DNA from: Acidiferrobacteraceae bacterium
GTDB lineage: Bacteria; Pseudomonadota; Gammaproteobacteria; Arenicellales; UBA868
Direction of reading: 5' to 3'
DNA: 49,965 nt
NCBI GenBank assembly: GCA_018698075.1
Contig: JABINT010000031.1
Location: 1-49,965 of the forward strand
The translations under genes were made by a program, and so were the position numbers. A model generated the notes under the pieces. The model did no database searches. It was given only the letters and a program-made list of their open reading frames with translations, and had not been told where the DNA came from. Every line of letters starts with the position of its first letter. The first letter of the stretch is position 1. Positions 17,686 to 27,188 of this stretch are shown here, piece after piece.

Positions 17686-18288
17686 ATGGCTGACAATATA
17701 AATAACGGTAGACGTCGCGTGCTTACCACCGTGACCACAGGCGTTGGCCTTGCCGGCGCCGCTGCGCTGGCTGTACCACTAGTGGCCAGTATGAAACCCA
17801 GCGCCCGTGCGCGAGCGGGCGGAGCGCCGGTCGAGGTTGATATAACTGATCTGGCTCCGGGGCAAATGAAGGTTGTGGAATGGCGTGGCAAGCCAGTTTG
17901 GATACTGCGCCGTGACGAGACCATGCTCTTGGAACTCGCCAGCATCGTGGACGACCTGTCTGATCCGAATTCCGCTGTGGTTGAGCAGCAGCCGGATTAT
18001 GCCCGTAACGCACACCGCTCCATCCGTTCCGATGTTTTGGTCGTGCTCGGAGTTTGCACCCACCTTGGCTGCGCGCCCAGCAAGAATTTTGACAAAGGGG
18101 TCGCATCGGGTCTTGGCGATGACTGGGTTGGTGGATTCTTCTGTCCCTGTCACGGCTCCAAGTTTGATCTTTCCGGTCGGGTCTATAAGAACGTACCCGC
18201 CCCGACTAATCTTGAAGTGCCGCCGCATTCCTATGTGTCGGATAACCGGATCGTCATCGGGATAGATGAAGAGGAGGCGACTGCATGA
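17686..18288 (+). CDS. petA: ubiquinol-cytochrome c reductase Rieske iron-sulfur subunit
   Basis: 200 residues. A twin-arginine-type N-terminus (GRRRVLTTVTTG) precedes a single anchor helix, as usual for Tat-dependent Rieske proteins. The cluster ligands are in CTHLGC (C124, H126) and CPCHG (C153, H156), with the C129-C155 disulfide positions present. It passes electrons from quinol to cytochrome c1 in the bc1 complex. The stop overlaps petB (ATGA). AAGAGAG precedes the ATG. Confidence 0.97.
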   Translation: MADNINNGRRRVLTTVTTGVGLAGAAALAVPLVASMKPSARARAGGAPVEVDITDLAPGQMKVVEWRGKPVWILRRDETMLLELASIVDDLSDPNSAVVEQQPDYARNAHRSIRSDVLVVLGVCTHLGCAPSKNFDKGVASGLGDDWVGGFFCPCHGSKFDLSGRVYKNVPAPTNLEVPPHSYVSDNRIVIGIDEEEATA

Positions 18289-19529
18289 GTCTTCTCAACT
18301 GGATAGATGATCGTTTTCCGTTAACCAAAGTCTGGCAGGAGCATATGGCGCAATATTATGCGCCGAAGAACTTCAATATTTGGTACTACTTCGGGTCGCT
18401 GTCTCTACTTATGCTGGTGCTACAAATTGTCACCGGCATCGTCCTGACGATGCATTACAAGCCTGATGCCGACCTGGCGTTTGCCTCGGTCGAATACATC
18501 ATGCGCGATGTACCCGCAGGTTGGTTCGTACGTTATCTGCACGGCGTCGGGGCATCGATGTTTTTTCTCACCGTATACCTGCACATGTTCCGCGCCCTGC
18601 TGTATGGCTCGCACCGTCATCCGCGTGAGCTCATCTGGTTGCTGGGTATGGTGATCTACGTGGCACTGATGGCTGAAGCCTTTTTTGGCTACCTGCTACC
18701 GTGGGGCAATATGTCCTACTGGGGCGCCCAGGTCATCATCTCGTTGTTTGGCGCAATCCCTGGCATCGGGGAGCCATTGGCCGAGTGGATTCGCGGCGAT
18801 TTCGTGATATCCGATGCTACGCTAAACCGCTTTTTCGCGTTCCATGTCATTCTGTTGCCCTTGTTGCTGGCATTGTTGGTCTATTTACACATTGTCGCCC
18901 TGCACAAGGTAGGCTCAAACAATCCTGATGGGATTGAGATCAAGAAAAACAAGGACAAGGATGGTATCCCCGTAGACGGGATTCCGTTCCACCCGTACTA
19001 CACTGTGAAAGACACCTTTGGCGTGGCGGTCTTTATGGCCGTGTTTTTGGCCATTGTCTTTTTTGTGCCCGAACTGGGCGGCTGGTTTTTAGAGAAGGAT
19101 AATTTTGCACCAGCCGATATCCTGCAGACACCGCCGGATATTGTGCCGTTGTGGTATCTCACTCCGTATTACTCAATTCTGCGGGCTGTCACCTTTGAAT
19201 GGTTGCCCGGGGGCGCGAAGCTGTGGGGCGTGATCGCGATGGGTGCTGCGATCGTGATGTTCTTCTTCTTGCCGTGGTTGGATCGCGCCAAGGTTCGCTC
19301 GATTCGCTACCGTGGCTGGCTATACAAGACCTTTCTCATGCTTTTTGTGGTGACTTTTCTTATGCTCGGTTACCTGGGAACGAAGAATCCCGGACACGTC
19401 GATATTTTCTGGTTCAAAAACCTCATATGGGCGCAGATTGGCTTGGTAATTTACTTCGCGTTTTTTCTGCTCATGCCAATTTATCCCCGGCTCGACCGAA
19501 CAAAGCCCGAACCGGACCGGGTGAGGTAG
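18285..19529 (+). CDS. petB: cytochrome b of the bc1 complex
   Basis: 414 residues, with the eight-plus membrane helices of full-length cytochrome b. Haem-ligand histidines are visible in YLHGVGASMFF/YLHMF and in FHVILLP/YLHIVALH. The quinol-oxidation-site tetrapeptide reads PLWY where mitochondrial-type proteins have PEWY. The first start codon overlaps petA, and petC starts six bases after its stop. It carries the Qo and Qi sites of ubiquinol:cytochrome c reductase. Confidence 0.97.
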   Translation: MSLLNWIDDRFPLTKVWQEHMAQYYAPKNFNIWYYFGSLSLLMLVLQIVTGIVLTMHYKPDADLAFASVEYIMRDVPAGWFVRYLHGVGASMFFLTVYLHMFRALLYGSHRHPRELIWLLGMVIYVALMAEAFFGYLLPWGNMSYWGAQVIISLFGAIPGIGEPLAEWIRGDFVISDATLNRFFAFHVILLPLLLALLVYLHIVALHKVGSNNPDGIEIKKNKDKDGIPVDGIPFHPYYTVKDTFGVAVFMAVFLAIVFFVPELGGWFLEKDNFAPADILQTPPDIVPLWYLTPYYSILRAVTFEWLPGGAKLWGVIAMGAAIVMFFFLPWLDRAKVRSIRYRGWLYKTFLMLFVVTFLMLGYLGTKNPGHVDIFWFKNLIWAQIGLVIYFAFFLLMPIYPRLDRTKPEPDRVR

Positions 19530-19535
19530 GAATTC

Positions 19536-20270
19536 ATGATGAGCATGATCAAAAAGCTATTACTGATCGTATCCCTACTCGTATCGCCCGCACTGCTGGC
19601 GTCTGGAGGAGGAGAAAACCTGGATTCGGTATACATCAACCTGGCTGACAAAGGCTCGCTGCGCCGTGGAGCGCATACTTTTGTCAACTATTGCCTATCC
19701 TGCCATGCGGCCTCCTATATGCGATATGAGCGGATGGCGGCTGATCTCGAGATCGATACCCCGACGCTGGTTGAGAACTTGATGTTTGCGGCAGATAAGC
19801 CGGGGGAACTGATGACAATAAATATGGCATCTGAGGATGCCAAGGCATGGTTTGGGGTTGTGCCACCGGATCTCAGCCTGACTGCGCGTTCTCGTGGGCC
19901 AGACTGGATTTATACCTACCTGCGAAGTTTTTACCGTGACGAGAGCACCCCGACTGGATGGAACAACACGCTCTTTCCAAGCGTTGCGATGCCCCATGTG
20001 CTGTACGAATGGCAAGGGTTGCGTGAAGCTCATTTTGATGAGTCACACGGTGTCAGCGAGTTCAGCGGCTTCGAGCAGATCGTATCGGGCGAGATGAGCG
20101 AGGTCGCCTATGACGAGGCAATCAGTGATCTGACCAACTTTATGGTCTACCTCGCTGAGCCAGCCAAACTGGTGCGTTACCGTATCGGTTTCTGGGTGAT
20201 GGGTTTCATGCTTGTTTTTATCGCCCTGACTTACGCTTTAAAAAAGGAATACTGGCGAGACATCCATTGA
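19536..20270 (+). CDS. petC: cytochrome c1
   Basis: 244 residues with a cleavable signal peptide (KKLLLIVSLLVSPALLAS), a c-type haem motif CLSCH (C53, C56, H57), a probable axial Met in VAMPHVLYEWQG, and a C-terminal anchor helix (about 218-235, WVMGFMLVFIALTYAL). This is the gammaproteobacterial petC form that is separate from petB. The initiator is either of two neighbouring Met residues (1 or 2) or Met4. Confidence 0.96.
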   Translation: MMSMIKKLLLIVSLLVSPALLASGGGENLDSVYINLADKGSLRRGAHTFVNYCLSCHAASYMRYERMAADLEIDTPTLVENLMFAADKPGELMTINMASEDAKAWFGVVPPDLSLTARSRGPDWIYTYLRSFYRDESTPTGWNNTLFPSVAMPHVLYEWQGLREAHFDESHGVSEFSGFEQIVSGEMSEVAYDEAISDLTNFMVYLAEPAKLVRYRIGFWVMGFMLVFIALTYALKKEYWRDIH

Positions 20271-20337
20271 CGGCACACTGGTGGGGCAGCTATTGCGCTG
20301 CGCTGGTATACAGGATAAATGCTTTGGTTAATCAACT

Positions 20338-20937
20338 ATGAAACTCTACTCTGGACCACTTTGCCTTTACAGTCACGTTTGCCGATTTGTCTTGAGCGAG
20401 AAAGAGATTGACTACGAAGTCATTTACTCGACGAATGGGCGCGCAGACCAGGAGGTTGCCGAACTGAATCCTTACGGGGAAACGCCGACATTGGTGGACC
20501 GTGATTTAATTCTATACGACAGCATGGTCGTCAGCGAATACCTCGATGAAAAGTTTCCGCACCCACCGCTGCTGCCCAGCGACCCGACTGCCCGGGCCCA
20601 GGCCCGGGTAATGGTGACCCGATTACGTCGTGACTGGCTGGATGCGCTACAGTTTTGTATCACTACCGGTACGCGGGTCGACAAGAAGCTGAGTAAAAGT
20701 CTGTGGGATGGTTTGATGGCAATGTCGAACCATTTCGGGCAGCAAAAGTATGCGCTTGGCAATGAATTCAGCCTGGTTGATTGCTACCTGGCAGCACTGT
20801 TGTGGCGGTTGCCTGTGCTGAAATTAGATCTGCCTCGACAGGCTTCGAAGATTCTTGACTACGGCGGCCGGATGTTTGATAAACCGGGTTTCCAGGCAAG
20901 TCTGAGCGAAGCCGAGCGAGAGATTCGCGCCGCTTAA
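20338..20937 (+). CDS. sspA: stringent starvation protein A
   Basis: 199 residues with the glutathione S-transferase fold: an N-terminal thioredoxin-like domain (MKLYSGPLCLYSHVCRFVLSEKEIDYE, NPYGETPTLVDRD) and an all-helical C-terminal domain. It lies between petC and sspB, the standard gammaproteobacterial order. SspA binds RNA polymerase and modulates transcription during starvation and acid stress. It is not expected to be a catalytic GST. Confidence 0.94.
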   Translation: MKLYSGPLCLYSHVCRFVLSEKEIDYEVIYSTNGRADQEVAELNPYGETPTLVDRDLILYDSMVVSEYLDEKFPHPPLLPSDPTARAQARVMVTRLRRDWLDALQFCITTGTRVDKKLSKSLWDGLMAMSNHFGQQKYALGNEFSLVDCYLAALLWRLPVLKLDLPRQASKILDYGGRMFDKPGFQASLSEAEREIRAA

Positions 20938-20962
20938 GGCGCACTACTGTTTGCCGGGTCTG

Positions 20963-21367
20963 ATGGGATCTGATGACATTGAGGCGAGTTCAAACCGCCC
21001 TTATCTGATACGGGCGATTCGCGACTGGGCTATTGATAATCACCTGACGCCACAACTGCTGGTTAATGCCACGATCAGTGGTGTCGAGGTGCCCAGTGAG
21101 TTCGTTGAGAACGGACAGATTGTGCTGAACGTTAGCCCTCATGCAGCGGATAATCTGGACATGGGAAACGACTTTATCTCTTTCTCAGCCCGCTTTCAGG
21201 GTGTTTCGCGGTCGGTGATTGTGCCGGTCTCAGCAGTTATCGCGGTATTTGGCCGCGAGAGCCGTCAGGGCATGTCTTTTGAAGATCTGCCCGAGGATAT
21301 CGAAGCCGACGAGGCGTTGAACGACCCGCCTGCGCGCGGTAAGCCCCACCTTAAACTGGTGGACTAG
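20963..21367 (+). CDS. sspB: ClpXP adaptor SspB
   Basis: The ORF track starts at TTG 20951; the ATG at 20963 (MGSDDIEASS) is the more natural start and gives 134 residues. The folded domain RPYLIRAIRDWAIDNHLTPQLLVNA, GQIVLNVSPHAADNLDMGND matches SspB, which tethers ssrA-tagged proteins to ClpX. The acidic linker and the short C-terminal hydrophobic tail (KPHLKLVD) correspond to the ClpX-binding XB peptide. It follows sspA by about 25 bases. Confidence 0.94.
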   Translation: MGSDDIEASSNRPYLIRAIRDWAIDNHLTPQLLVNATISGVEVPSEFVENGQIVLNVSPHAADNLDMGNDFISFSARFQGVSRSVIVPVSAVIAVFGRESRQGMSFEDLPEDIEADEALNDPPARGKPHLKLVD

Positions 21368-21427
21368 TGGTTGAAAGATGTTGGGCCAGACCCGATATTG
21401 CCTTTAGAACACACTGAGCACCGTTTA

Positions 21428-21982
21428 ATGAGCACAACCCAAATGCGGGGCACTACCATTCTCTCGGTTCGCCGAGGCAATCAGGTGGTGATTGGTGGGG
21501 ATGGCCAGGTCACACTGGGTGATACCCGGATGAAAGGCAACGCGCGCAAGGTTCGGCGACTGCATGATGATACGGTGATCGCCGGTTTCGCGGGTGGTAC
21601 TTCGGACGCGTTCACACTATTTGAACGTTTTGAGGGCAAACTGCAAAAACATCAGGGCAATCTCACTCGCGCTGCGGTTGAGTTATCCAAGGACTGGCGC
21701 ACAGATCGTATGCTACGCCGGCTGGAGGCCTTGCTTGCAGTTGCCGATGCATCGGTGTCACTGATTCTTTCCGGTACCGGGGATGTCATAGAGCCTGAGG
21801 GCGGGATCATGGCGATAGGCTCTGGTGGCGCCTACGCTAAGGCCGCCGCCCAGGCGCTGGTTACGGAGACCGATCTTGATGCCCGCCAGATCGTTGAGAA
21901 ATCATTGAATATTGCCGCTGGTATCTGCATCTACACCAACTGCGAACTTACCATTGAAGAACTGGAGATTGCACCGAAGTGA
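21428..21982 (+). CDS. hslV: ATP-dependent protease peptidase subunit HslV
   Basis: The proteasome-like fold is clear from [24 protein letters not shown] and [11 protein letters not shown]. Catalytic Thr is the first T of TTILSV. The ORF track starts at 21371; ATG 21428 ([10 protein letters not shown]) or ATG 21443 (MRGTT) are better. In either case the Thr is not directly after the initiator Met, so a short propeptide must be removed, as in some beta- and gammaproteobacterial HslV proteins. It forms the degradation chamber with HslU. Confidence 0.93.
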   Translation: MSTTQMRGTTILSVRRGNQVVIGGDGQVTLGDTRMKGNARKVRRLHDDTVIAGFAGGTSDAFTLFERFEGKLQKHQGNLTRAAVELSKDWRTDRMLRRLEALLAVADASVSLILSGTGDVIEPEGGIMAIGSGGAYAKAAAQALVTETDLDARQIVEKSLNIAAGICIYTNCELTIEELEIAPK

Positions 21983-22071
21983 GTTGGCGTAAGCCACTCT
22001 GGGCTGACTGTGCCGGGTGCTTTATCTTCCTGCGTTTGTAGACCCAAGAACTTTTCCAACAGAACGATACT

Positions 22072-23415
22072 ATGTCCGAGATGACGCCCCGGGAGATTGT
22101 CGAGGAACTCGACAAGCACATTATTGGTCAGGCACAGGCGAAGCGGGCTGTCGCGATCGCTCTTCGAAATCGCTGGCGGCGGGCTCAGGTGCCAGATGAA
22201 TTTCTGCGCAATGAGATCACGCCAAAGAACATATTGATGATAGGCCCTACCGGGGTGGGCAAGACCGAGATTGCCCGGCGTCTGGCACGCCTGGCCCGAG
22301 CGCCGTTTATCAAGGTCGAGGCGACCAAGTTCACCGAGGTGGGGTATGTGGGTCGTGAGGTTGATTCAATCATTCGTGATCTGGTGGATATGGCGATCAA
22401 GATGAGCCGCGAGGAAGCATTGGAGCGGGTACGTCCGCGCGCTGAAGATGCTGCCGAGGAGCAGTTGCTGGATCTGCTGTTGCCCCAGGCCCGCGGTGTT
22501 GACTCCGCTGATGACATTGCAGCCGTTGATCAGGAAGAGGGAGCCGGCCGCCAGCGCCTTCGCAAATTGTTGCGTGAAGGCAAGCTGGACGATAAAGAAG
22601 TCGAAATTGAAGTTGCGACTCCGACCGTGGGGGTGGAGATTATGGGTCCGCCAGGAATGGAGCAGATGACTGATCAGTTGCAGGGCATGTTTCAGAATCT
22701 GGGCGGTCAGCGCAAGACTGCGCGCAAGGTCAAGGTGCGCGAAGCATTGCGATTGCTCACCGAAGAAGAGGCCGGCGCACTTGTCAATGACGACGAACTC
22801 AAGCACGAAGCACTTGAGCGGGTAGAGCAGCACGGTATTGTTTTTCTTGACGAGATCGACAAGATTGTCGGCCGCAGCGAGGCCCAGGGTGCCGATGTGT
22901 CGCGCGAGGGCGTCCAGCGCGATCTGCTACCGCTGATTGAGGGCTGCACCGTCAGCACCCGCAACGGCATGATCAAGACCGATCATATTTTGTTTATTGC
23001 CTCGGGCGCATTTCAGATGAATAAACCCTCGGATCTGATACCGGAACTGCAGGGTCGCTTGCCAATACGGGTTGAACTCGATGCGCTGGACGCCGGCGAT
23101 TTTGTCCGCATCCTGACTGAGCCGGATGCTTCGCTGACCGAGCAGTACGCTGGGCTGATGGCGACCGAAGGGGTCAGCCTGGAGTTTGCGCCGGATGGTG
23201 TCGAGCGAATAGCCGAAGTGGCGTGGCAGGTTAATGAACGGATCGAGAATATTGGCGCACGGCGGCTGCATACCGTCATGGAGCGCTTGCTGGAGACGAT
23301 TTCGTTTGCAGCGGCTGATCGCTCAGGGCAAGTGGAGTTAGTCGATCGGGACTATGTGGATCAACACCTGGTTGATCTCGCCGCGGATGAGGATCTTTCG
23401 CGCTACATTCTCTAG
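22072..23415 (+). CDS. hslU: HslU ATPase, unfoldase subunit of HslVU
   Basis: 447 residues. Walker [11 protein letters not shown] (58-67), Walker [10 protein letters not shown] (about 257-265), the long intermediate I-domain between them, and the C-terminal DLSRYIL tail that inserts into HslV are all present. It unfolds substrates for HslV. It starts about 90 bases after hslV on the same strand. Confidence 0.97.
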   Translation: MSEMTPREIVEELDKHIIGQAQAKRAVAIALRNRWRRAQVPDEFLRNEITPKNILMIGPTGVGKTEIARRLARLARAPFIKVEATKFTEVGYVGREVDSIIRDLVDMAIKMSREEALERVRPRAEDAAEEQLLDLLLPQARGVDSADDIAAVDQEEGAGRQRLRKLLREGKLDDKEVEIEVATPTVGVEIMGPPGMEQMTDQLQGMFQNLGGQRKTARKVKVREALRLLTEEEAGALVNDDELKHEALERVEQHGIVFLDEIDKIVGRSEAQGADVSREGVQRDLLPLIEGCTVSTRNGMIKTDHILFIASGAFQMNKPSDLIPELQGRLPIRVELDALDAGDFVRILTEPDASLTEQYAGLMATEGVSLEFAPDGVERIAEVAWQVNERIENIGARRLHTVMERLLETISFAAADRSGQVELVDRDYVDQHLVDLAADEDLSRYIL

Positions 23416-23483
23416 ATTCTCCAGCGCAAAAATATGGCGGCAGCCGTATACTGGGTCGTCCACCCTCGCCGGGGAGGACGCGG

Positions 23484-24281
23484 ATGGCGGTACTGCTGAT
23501 AGATGGACTCAACCTGATACGCCGAATTCATGCTGGTGTACCGGATGCGGCGAAGGATCGTGACGATGGAGTGCTGACAGCCTGTGTGGCGTCGGCACGC
23601 CGGGCTCTGCGTCGGCATCATCCCAGTCACGTTATTCTGGTAATGGAAGGCCAAGAGTTGAGTTGGCGTTCGCTGGAGTATCCGGATTACAAAAAGGACC
23701 GGGTCGGGATGCCGGAAGATCTTCGAGCCAATCTGCCGGCCATTCTTGCAGCGCTTGCCGGGATTGGGGTTAATGCCCTGTCTGCACAAGGCTTTGAAGC
23801 GGATGATCTCATCGGCTCGATTGCTGCCCGTACCGCCACGAAGGGTGTTTCTGTGGTCATTCTGTCCACGGACAAAAGTTTTTGCCAGTTGGTCTGTGAC
23901 CATATTGCCGTTCACGACCACTTCAATGATGTGGCGCACGACAGTCTTTGGATACGCGATCGTTTCGGCGTCGAACCCGTGCAACTGGTCGATCTCTTCA
24001 GCCTGGCGGGTGATCCCTCACTGGGGCTGCCAGGCATTCGTTCGGTCGGGGTGCACACTGCGGCCCGACTGTTACATGACTACGGTGGCCTCGATGGCGT
24101 GATCAAAGCAGCCCCGCAGATTGCGGGAAAACTCGGTGAGAAACTGCGTGCCGGGCTTGACGGTATCGCACTGACCCGCCGGCTCGTCCCCTTGCGTCAG
24201 GACGTCGACCTCGGGGCCAACCTACATGACTTTCGTTGGCTGCCGTCGATGACGCATGATACAAGGGGGAGCTCTTCCTAG
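23484..24281 (+). CDS. xni: Xni-like 5'-3' exonuclease / flap endonuclease
   Basis: 265 residues of the 5'-3' exonuclease family (the N-terminal domain of Pol I as a free protein). Metal-binding acidic residues are in LLIDGLNLIRR, EADDLIGS and LSTDKSFCQL; a helix-hairpin-helix segment follows (LPGIRSVGVHTAARLL). As in E. coli Xni, it is short and lacks some of the acidic residues of Pol I. It probably acts on branched DNA flaps. It lies convergent to the 24336-24896 gene. Confidence 0.85.
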   Translation: MAVLLIDGLNLIRRIHAGVPDAAKDRDDGVLTACVASARRALRRHHPSHVILVMEGQELSWRSLEYPDYKKDRVGMPEDLRANLPAILAALAGIGVNALSAQGFEADDLIGSIAARTATKGVSVVILSTDKSFCQLVCDHIAVHDHFNDVAHDSLWIRDRFGVEPVQLVDLFSLAGDPSLGLPGIRSVGVHTAARLLHDYGGLDGVIKAAPQIAGKLGEKLRAGLDGIALTRRLVPLRQDVDLGANLHDFRWLPSMTHDTRGSSS

Positions 24282-24335
24282 AACCCAGAGGCTTTGATCC
24301 CAGCAAGTGGGAACTGGCTATTCCGGCTGTGACTA

Positions 24336-24896
24336 TCAGTCAGCCTGTCGCCGCAGTTCCCCTTCAACAACACGTTGTTCTCCCGTCTCGTCAAGGCGCA
24401 GGTAGCGCAGGGACATGGCCTGCCCGTCATCGTGCAGTGTACGTGTATAGGAGAAAAGCTCGAACTCTCCCTGTTCGTTGATCAGCAGGCCGAGAATTTT
24501 CATGCTCTTGCCTGTGAAACGGGCCCACATGTAGGGGTCGCCCTGCAACGGGTCGAGTGGTTTCTTGCCACCGAACACGTTAACCTTTTGCGCGGCTGCA
24601 TAGATATGGTCGCGCTTGGTCGGTACAAAATCGATCGTATATTCCTTGCTTTTACCTGACTTCGCCTTGGTAGTAGACCAGTTGATGCGAAAACCTTTTT
24701 TGTGTTTGCTGATATCGACTGTGATCTCGCGGCCATTGGCAGTGCCTTCAGTGTTGCCAACGATCGTGGTGCTACCGGCATAGTGTCCGACAAAGGGGTC
24801 AAAGTCAGCGGCCAGGGTGTTCAGACTGAAGGTCAGTATCACGGCCCCGGCGAGCCATCGCAAAGGGCTGGAAAGCGTGAGGTCTGGTGATTTCAT
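24336..24896 (-). CDS. exported conserved hypothetical protein
   Basis: 186 residues with a signal peptide (WLAGAVILTFSLNTLAADF). The mature part appears beta-rich (FVGHYAGSTTI, REITVDISKHKKGFRINWST, YAAAQKVNVFGG), suggesting a lipocalin-like or small beta-barrel periplasmic protein. I do not recognise the family. It is the last of three minus-strand genes after ycgL and the 120-residue membrane protein, five bases behind the latter. Confidence 0.7.
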   Translation of the reverse strand: MKSPDLTLSSPLRWLAGAVILTFSLNTLAADFDPFVGHYAGSTTIVGNTEGTANGREITVDISKHKKGFRINWSTTKAKSGKSKEYTIDFVPTKRDHIYAAAQKVNVFGGKKPLDPLQGDPYMWARFTGKSMKILGLLINEQGEFELFSYTRTLHDDGQAMSLRYLRLDETGEQRVVEGELRRQAD

Positions 24897-24901
24897 GATG
24901 T

Positions 24902-25264
24902 TCAGTTTTCCTTTTCCAGAATTTCGATGCGGTCACTGTCAGCGAGATCTACTGCCAGACCGCCAATGGTGGTAAAGCGCCGACCGTCAACTGCCTTTTT
25001 GTAGGCCTGGTAGTTCAAGGTTGTGCCCTGGCTGTCTATCACACGGATATTAATGATGCGGTGCTGTTCTTGCCAGTGCAGGACAAAAACCAGTGCCGAT
25101 ATCGCGATCACCAGTCCCAGCAGAGAGTAAGCGACCATAGGGGCTGAAACCCCCCCTTTGTCAGGGGCAGGAGCCGCTGACGCCCCGGCAGGCTGACTCT
25201 TGGTTCGAAAGACCAGTGCTACCACCAGTATCACGGCAAGGGTAAAAAGGATCTTGGTCAGCAC
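24902..25264 (-). CDS. two-helix membrane protein of unknown function
   Basis: 120 residues: an N-terminal helix (LTKILFTLAVILVVALVF), an Ala/Pro-rich linker, a second helix (MVAYSLLGLVIAISALVFVL), then a soluble domain with NIRVIDSQGTTLNYQAYKKAVDGRRFTT. The start overlaps ycgL by seven bases and the end lies five bases before the next gene, so it belongs to a ycgL operon. No known function. Confidence 0.72.
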   Translation of the reverse strand: MLTKILFTLAVILVVALVFRTKSQPAGASAAPAPDKGGVSAPMVAYSLLGLVIAISALVFVLHWQEQHRIINIRVIDSQGTTLNYQAYKKAVDGRRFTTIGGLAVDLADSDRIEILEKEN

Positions 25265-25506
25265 GTGTCGGTCGGAGCCCCCGGGGGCAGCTGCAGATAG
25301 AATCCTCGTGATTCTATGCTGTTCATCACAGCAGCGGGGTCGGCCGCTGCCAGGTTGAGGTGCGGCGTCAGATCCAAATCCATCACCTGCTGTAGCTCTC
25401 CGAGCTGGCCCAGCAGCGCTTTGGGGAGCTCAGTGAGCGCTTCAGCCGAAGCAACATACAGGTAGGTGTCTTGCTTGCGCATGCCTTTGTAGACCACACA
25501 TTTCAT
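25258..25506 (-). CDS. ycgL: YcgL family protein
   Basis: 82 residues matching the YcgL domain: MKCVVYKGMRKQDTYLYV at the start and RGFYLQLPPG near the end, as in E. coli YcgL but with a shorter tail. The function of the family is not established. It heads a minus-strand group with two envelope proteins. Confidence 0.88.
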   Translation of the reverse strand: MKCVVYKGMRKQDTYLYVASAEALTELPKALLGQLGELQQVMDLDLTPHLNLAAADPAAVMNSIESRGFYLQLPPGAPTDTC

Positions 25507-25548
25507 TAGCGTTGGTCTCGATCAGGAACAGTTGATCGGCGCTATGCG

Positions 25549-26943
25549 TCAGTCGTTCTTGCGATTTCCGCCCCATAGCCAGGCCCAGCCCGATCGTTTC
25601 TCGGTATGTTCGCGCTGGGAGACTGCAGTAAACGGGCGCTCTTCTTTGCCGACGTAGAGTTGGCGTGGTCGGCCGATTCGGCTCTCGGAAGATTCCATCA
25701 TTTCTTTCCAGTGGGAAATCCAGCCTACGGTGCGGCCGATGGCAAATAGCACCGTAAACATATTGGTCGGGAAACCCAGGGCACGCAGAATGATTCCAGA
25801 GTAGAAGTCCACATTTGGGTAAAGCTTCTTGTCAACGAAATAGGAATCGTTGAGGGCGATCTGCTCAAGCTCCAGGGCCAGGTCCAGCGTCGGGTCCTGG
25901 ATGCCCAGCTCTTTCAGTACCTCGTGACAGGTATCACGCATTACTGTGGCCCGCGGGTCGTAGTTCTTATATACCCTATGGCCGAAACCCATCAGTCGAA
26001 ACCGGTCGTCGGGGTCCTGCGCCTTCTTGACGAATTTCTGGATCCGGTCCTTGGTGCCGATCTCCTGAAGCATGCTCAATACCGCTTCGTTGGCACCCCC
26101 ATGAGCAGGGCCCCACAATGAAGCAATGCCAGCGGCCACGCAGGCAAACGGATTGGCATCCGAGGAGCCAGCCAGGCGCACCGTGGAGGTCGACGCGTTT
26201 TGTTCATGATCTGCGTGCAAGATCAGGATGCGGTTAATAGCGCGGGCCAGCACCGGGTTAACTTGGTAATCCTGGGTCGGCACGCCGAACATCAGCTGGA
26301 GCAGGTTTTCCGAGTAGGTGAGGTCGTTACTGGGTTGCATGAATGGTTGACCCAGAGAGTATTTAAAGGCGTAGGCGCCGATGGTCGGCATCTTCGCGAT
26401 CAACCGGTGGGCGGCGGACATGCGCTGCAGCGGATCGTTGATATCGGTGCTGTCGTGGTAGAACGCCGACAAGGCGCCAACCACCCCAACCATGATGGCC
26501 ATCGGGTGGGCGCTGCGCATGAACCCGCTGTAGAACCGTACCAGTTGTTCGTGCAGCATGGTGTGTCGAGTAATGTCGCCGTCGAACTGCTCCTTTTCTT
26601 CCGGAGACGGTAGCTCGCCGTGCAACAGCAGGTAACAGACATCCATGAAGTCGGTATTCTCGGCGAGATCAGCGATGGCGTAACCGCGGTGCAGCAGGAT
26701 TCCGGCCTCACCGTCGATATAGGTGATCTCCGATGAGCACGATGCGGTGGAGGTAAATCCGGGATCATAGGTAAAGGCGCCGGTTTGACTGTACAGCTTG
26801 CGGATGTCGATTACCTTGGGGCCAACGGCACCATGCAGGATGGGTAACTCCCAGGACTCACCAGTCTCGTTATCCGTCAGAGTGAATGAGTGGCGTACCG
26901 CCTGCGCCAGACCATTATTCTGAGCTTGTGTCCCTTGCGACAT
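25549..26943 (-). CDS. gltA: citrate synthase (type II)
   Basis: 464 residues. Active-site His are in [13 protein letters not shown] and [13 protein letters not shown], and the catalytic Asp lies in PNVDFYSGI. The N-terminal small domain ([17 protein letters not shown]) identifies the type II hexameric, NADH-sensitive group of Gram-negatives. It condenses oxaloacetate with acetyl-CoA in the TCA cycle. It is about 35 residues longer than E. coli GltA, with an N-terminal Gln/Asn-rich tail and a C-terminal extension ending [12 protein letters not shown]. An inverted repeat lies 24 bases upstream of the start codon. Confidence 0.96.
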   Translation of the reverse strand: MSQGTQAQNNGLAQAVRHSFTLTDNETGESWELPILHGAVGPKVIDIRKLYSQTGAFTYDPGFTSTASCSSEITYIDGEAGILLHRGYAIADLAENTDFMDVCYLLLHGELPSPEEKEQFDGDITRHTMLHEQLVRFYSGFMRSAHPMAIMVGVVGALSAFYHDSTDINDPLQRMSAAHRLIAKMPTIGAYAFKYSLGQPFMQPSNDLTYSENLLQLMFGVPTQDYQVNPVLARAINRILILHADHEQNASTSTVRLAGSSDANPFACVAAGIASLWGPAHGGANEAVLSMLQEIGTKDRIQKFVKKAQDPDDRFRLMGFGHRVYKNYDPRATVMRDTCHEVLKELGIQDPTLDLALELEQIALNDSYFVDKKLYPNVDFYSGIILRALGFPTNMFTVLFAIGRTVGWISHWKEMMESSESRIGRPRQLYVGKEERPFTAVSQREHTEKRSGWAWLWGGNRKND

Positions 26944-26966
26944 AACAGCGTCCTCGAATGGGCTAA

Positions 26967-26987
26967 TAATCAGTATTAAACTGATTA
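26967..26987. promoter_or_regulatory. perfect 8-base inverted repeat upstream of gltA
   Basis: TAATCAGT (26967-26974) and ACTGATTA (26980-26987) form a perfect inverted repeat with a five-base spacer, 24 bases before the gltA start codon. It could be an operator for a dimeric regulator or a hairpin in the gltA leader. Confidence 0.45.
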
Positions 26988-27188
26988 ATAGTTATGTAAA
27001 TTAACTTTGTCTATATTTATACGTAATCCCGATCAAATGATAGTCTTGACAGGGAAAAACAGTGTAAAAAACCTTGTTCGTATCGTCACTTTGTGTAACT
27101 TTATTTTTTGATATTTTGTATAAAAAACAATTAATTAGCAGCTCTAGGTCGCAGCCTAAAGGCTTTCTGGGAAGGCATTAGAGCCACC
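26988..27188. promoter_or_regulatory. AT-rich divergent promoter region gltA / hydrolase
   Basis: About 200 bases of strikingly AT-rich DNA between divergent genes. A TTGACA is present on the plus strand (27046-27051) but lacks a well-spaced -10; the minus strand has TTGATC followed by TATAAATATAG toward gltA. Exact promoters cannot be fixed. No gene is seen. Confidence 0.45.
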
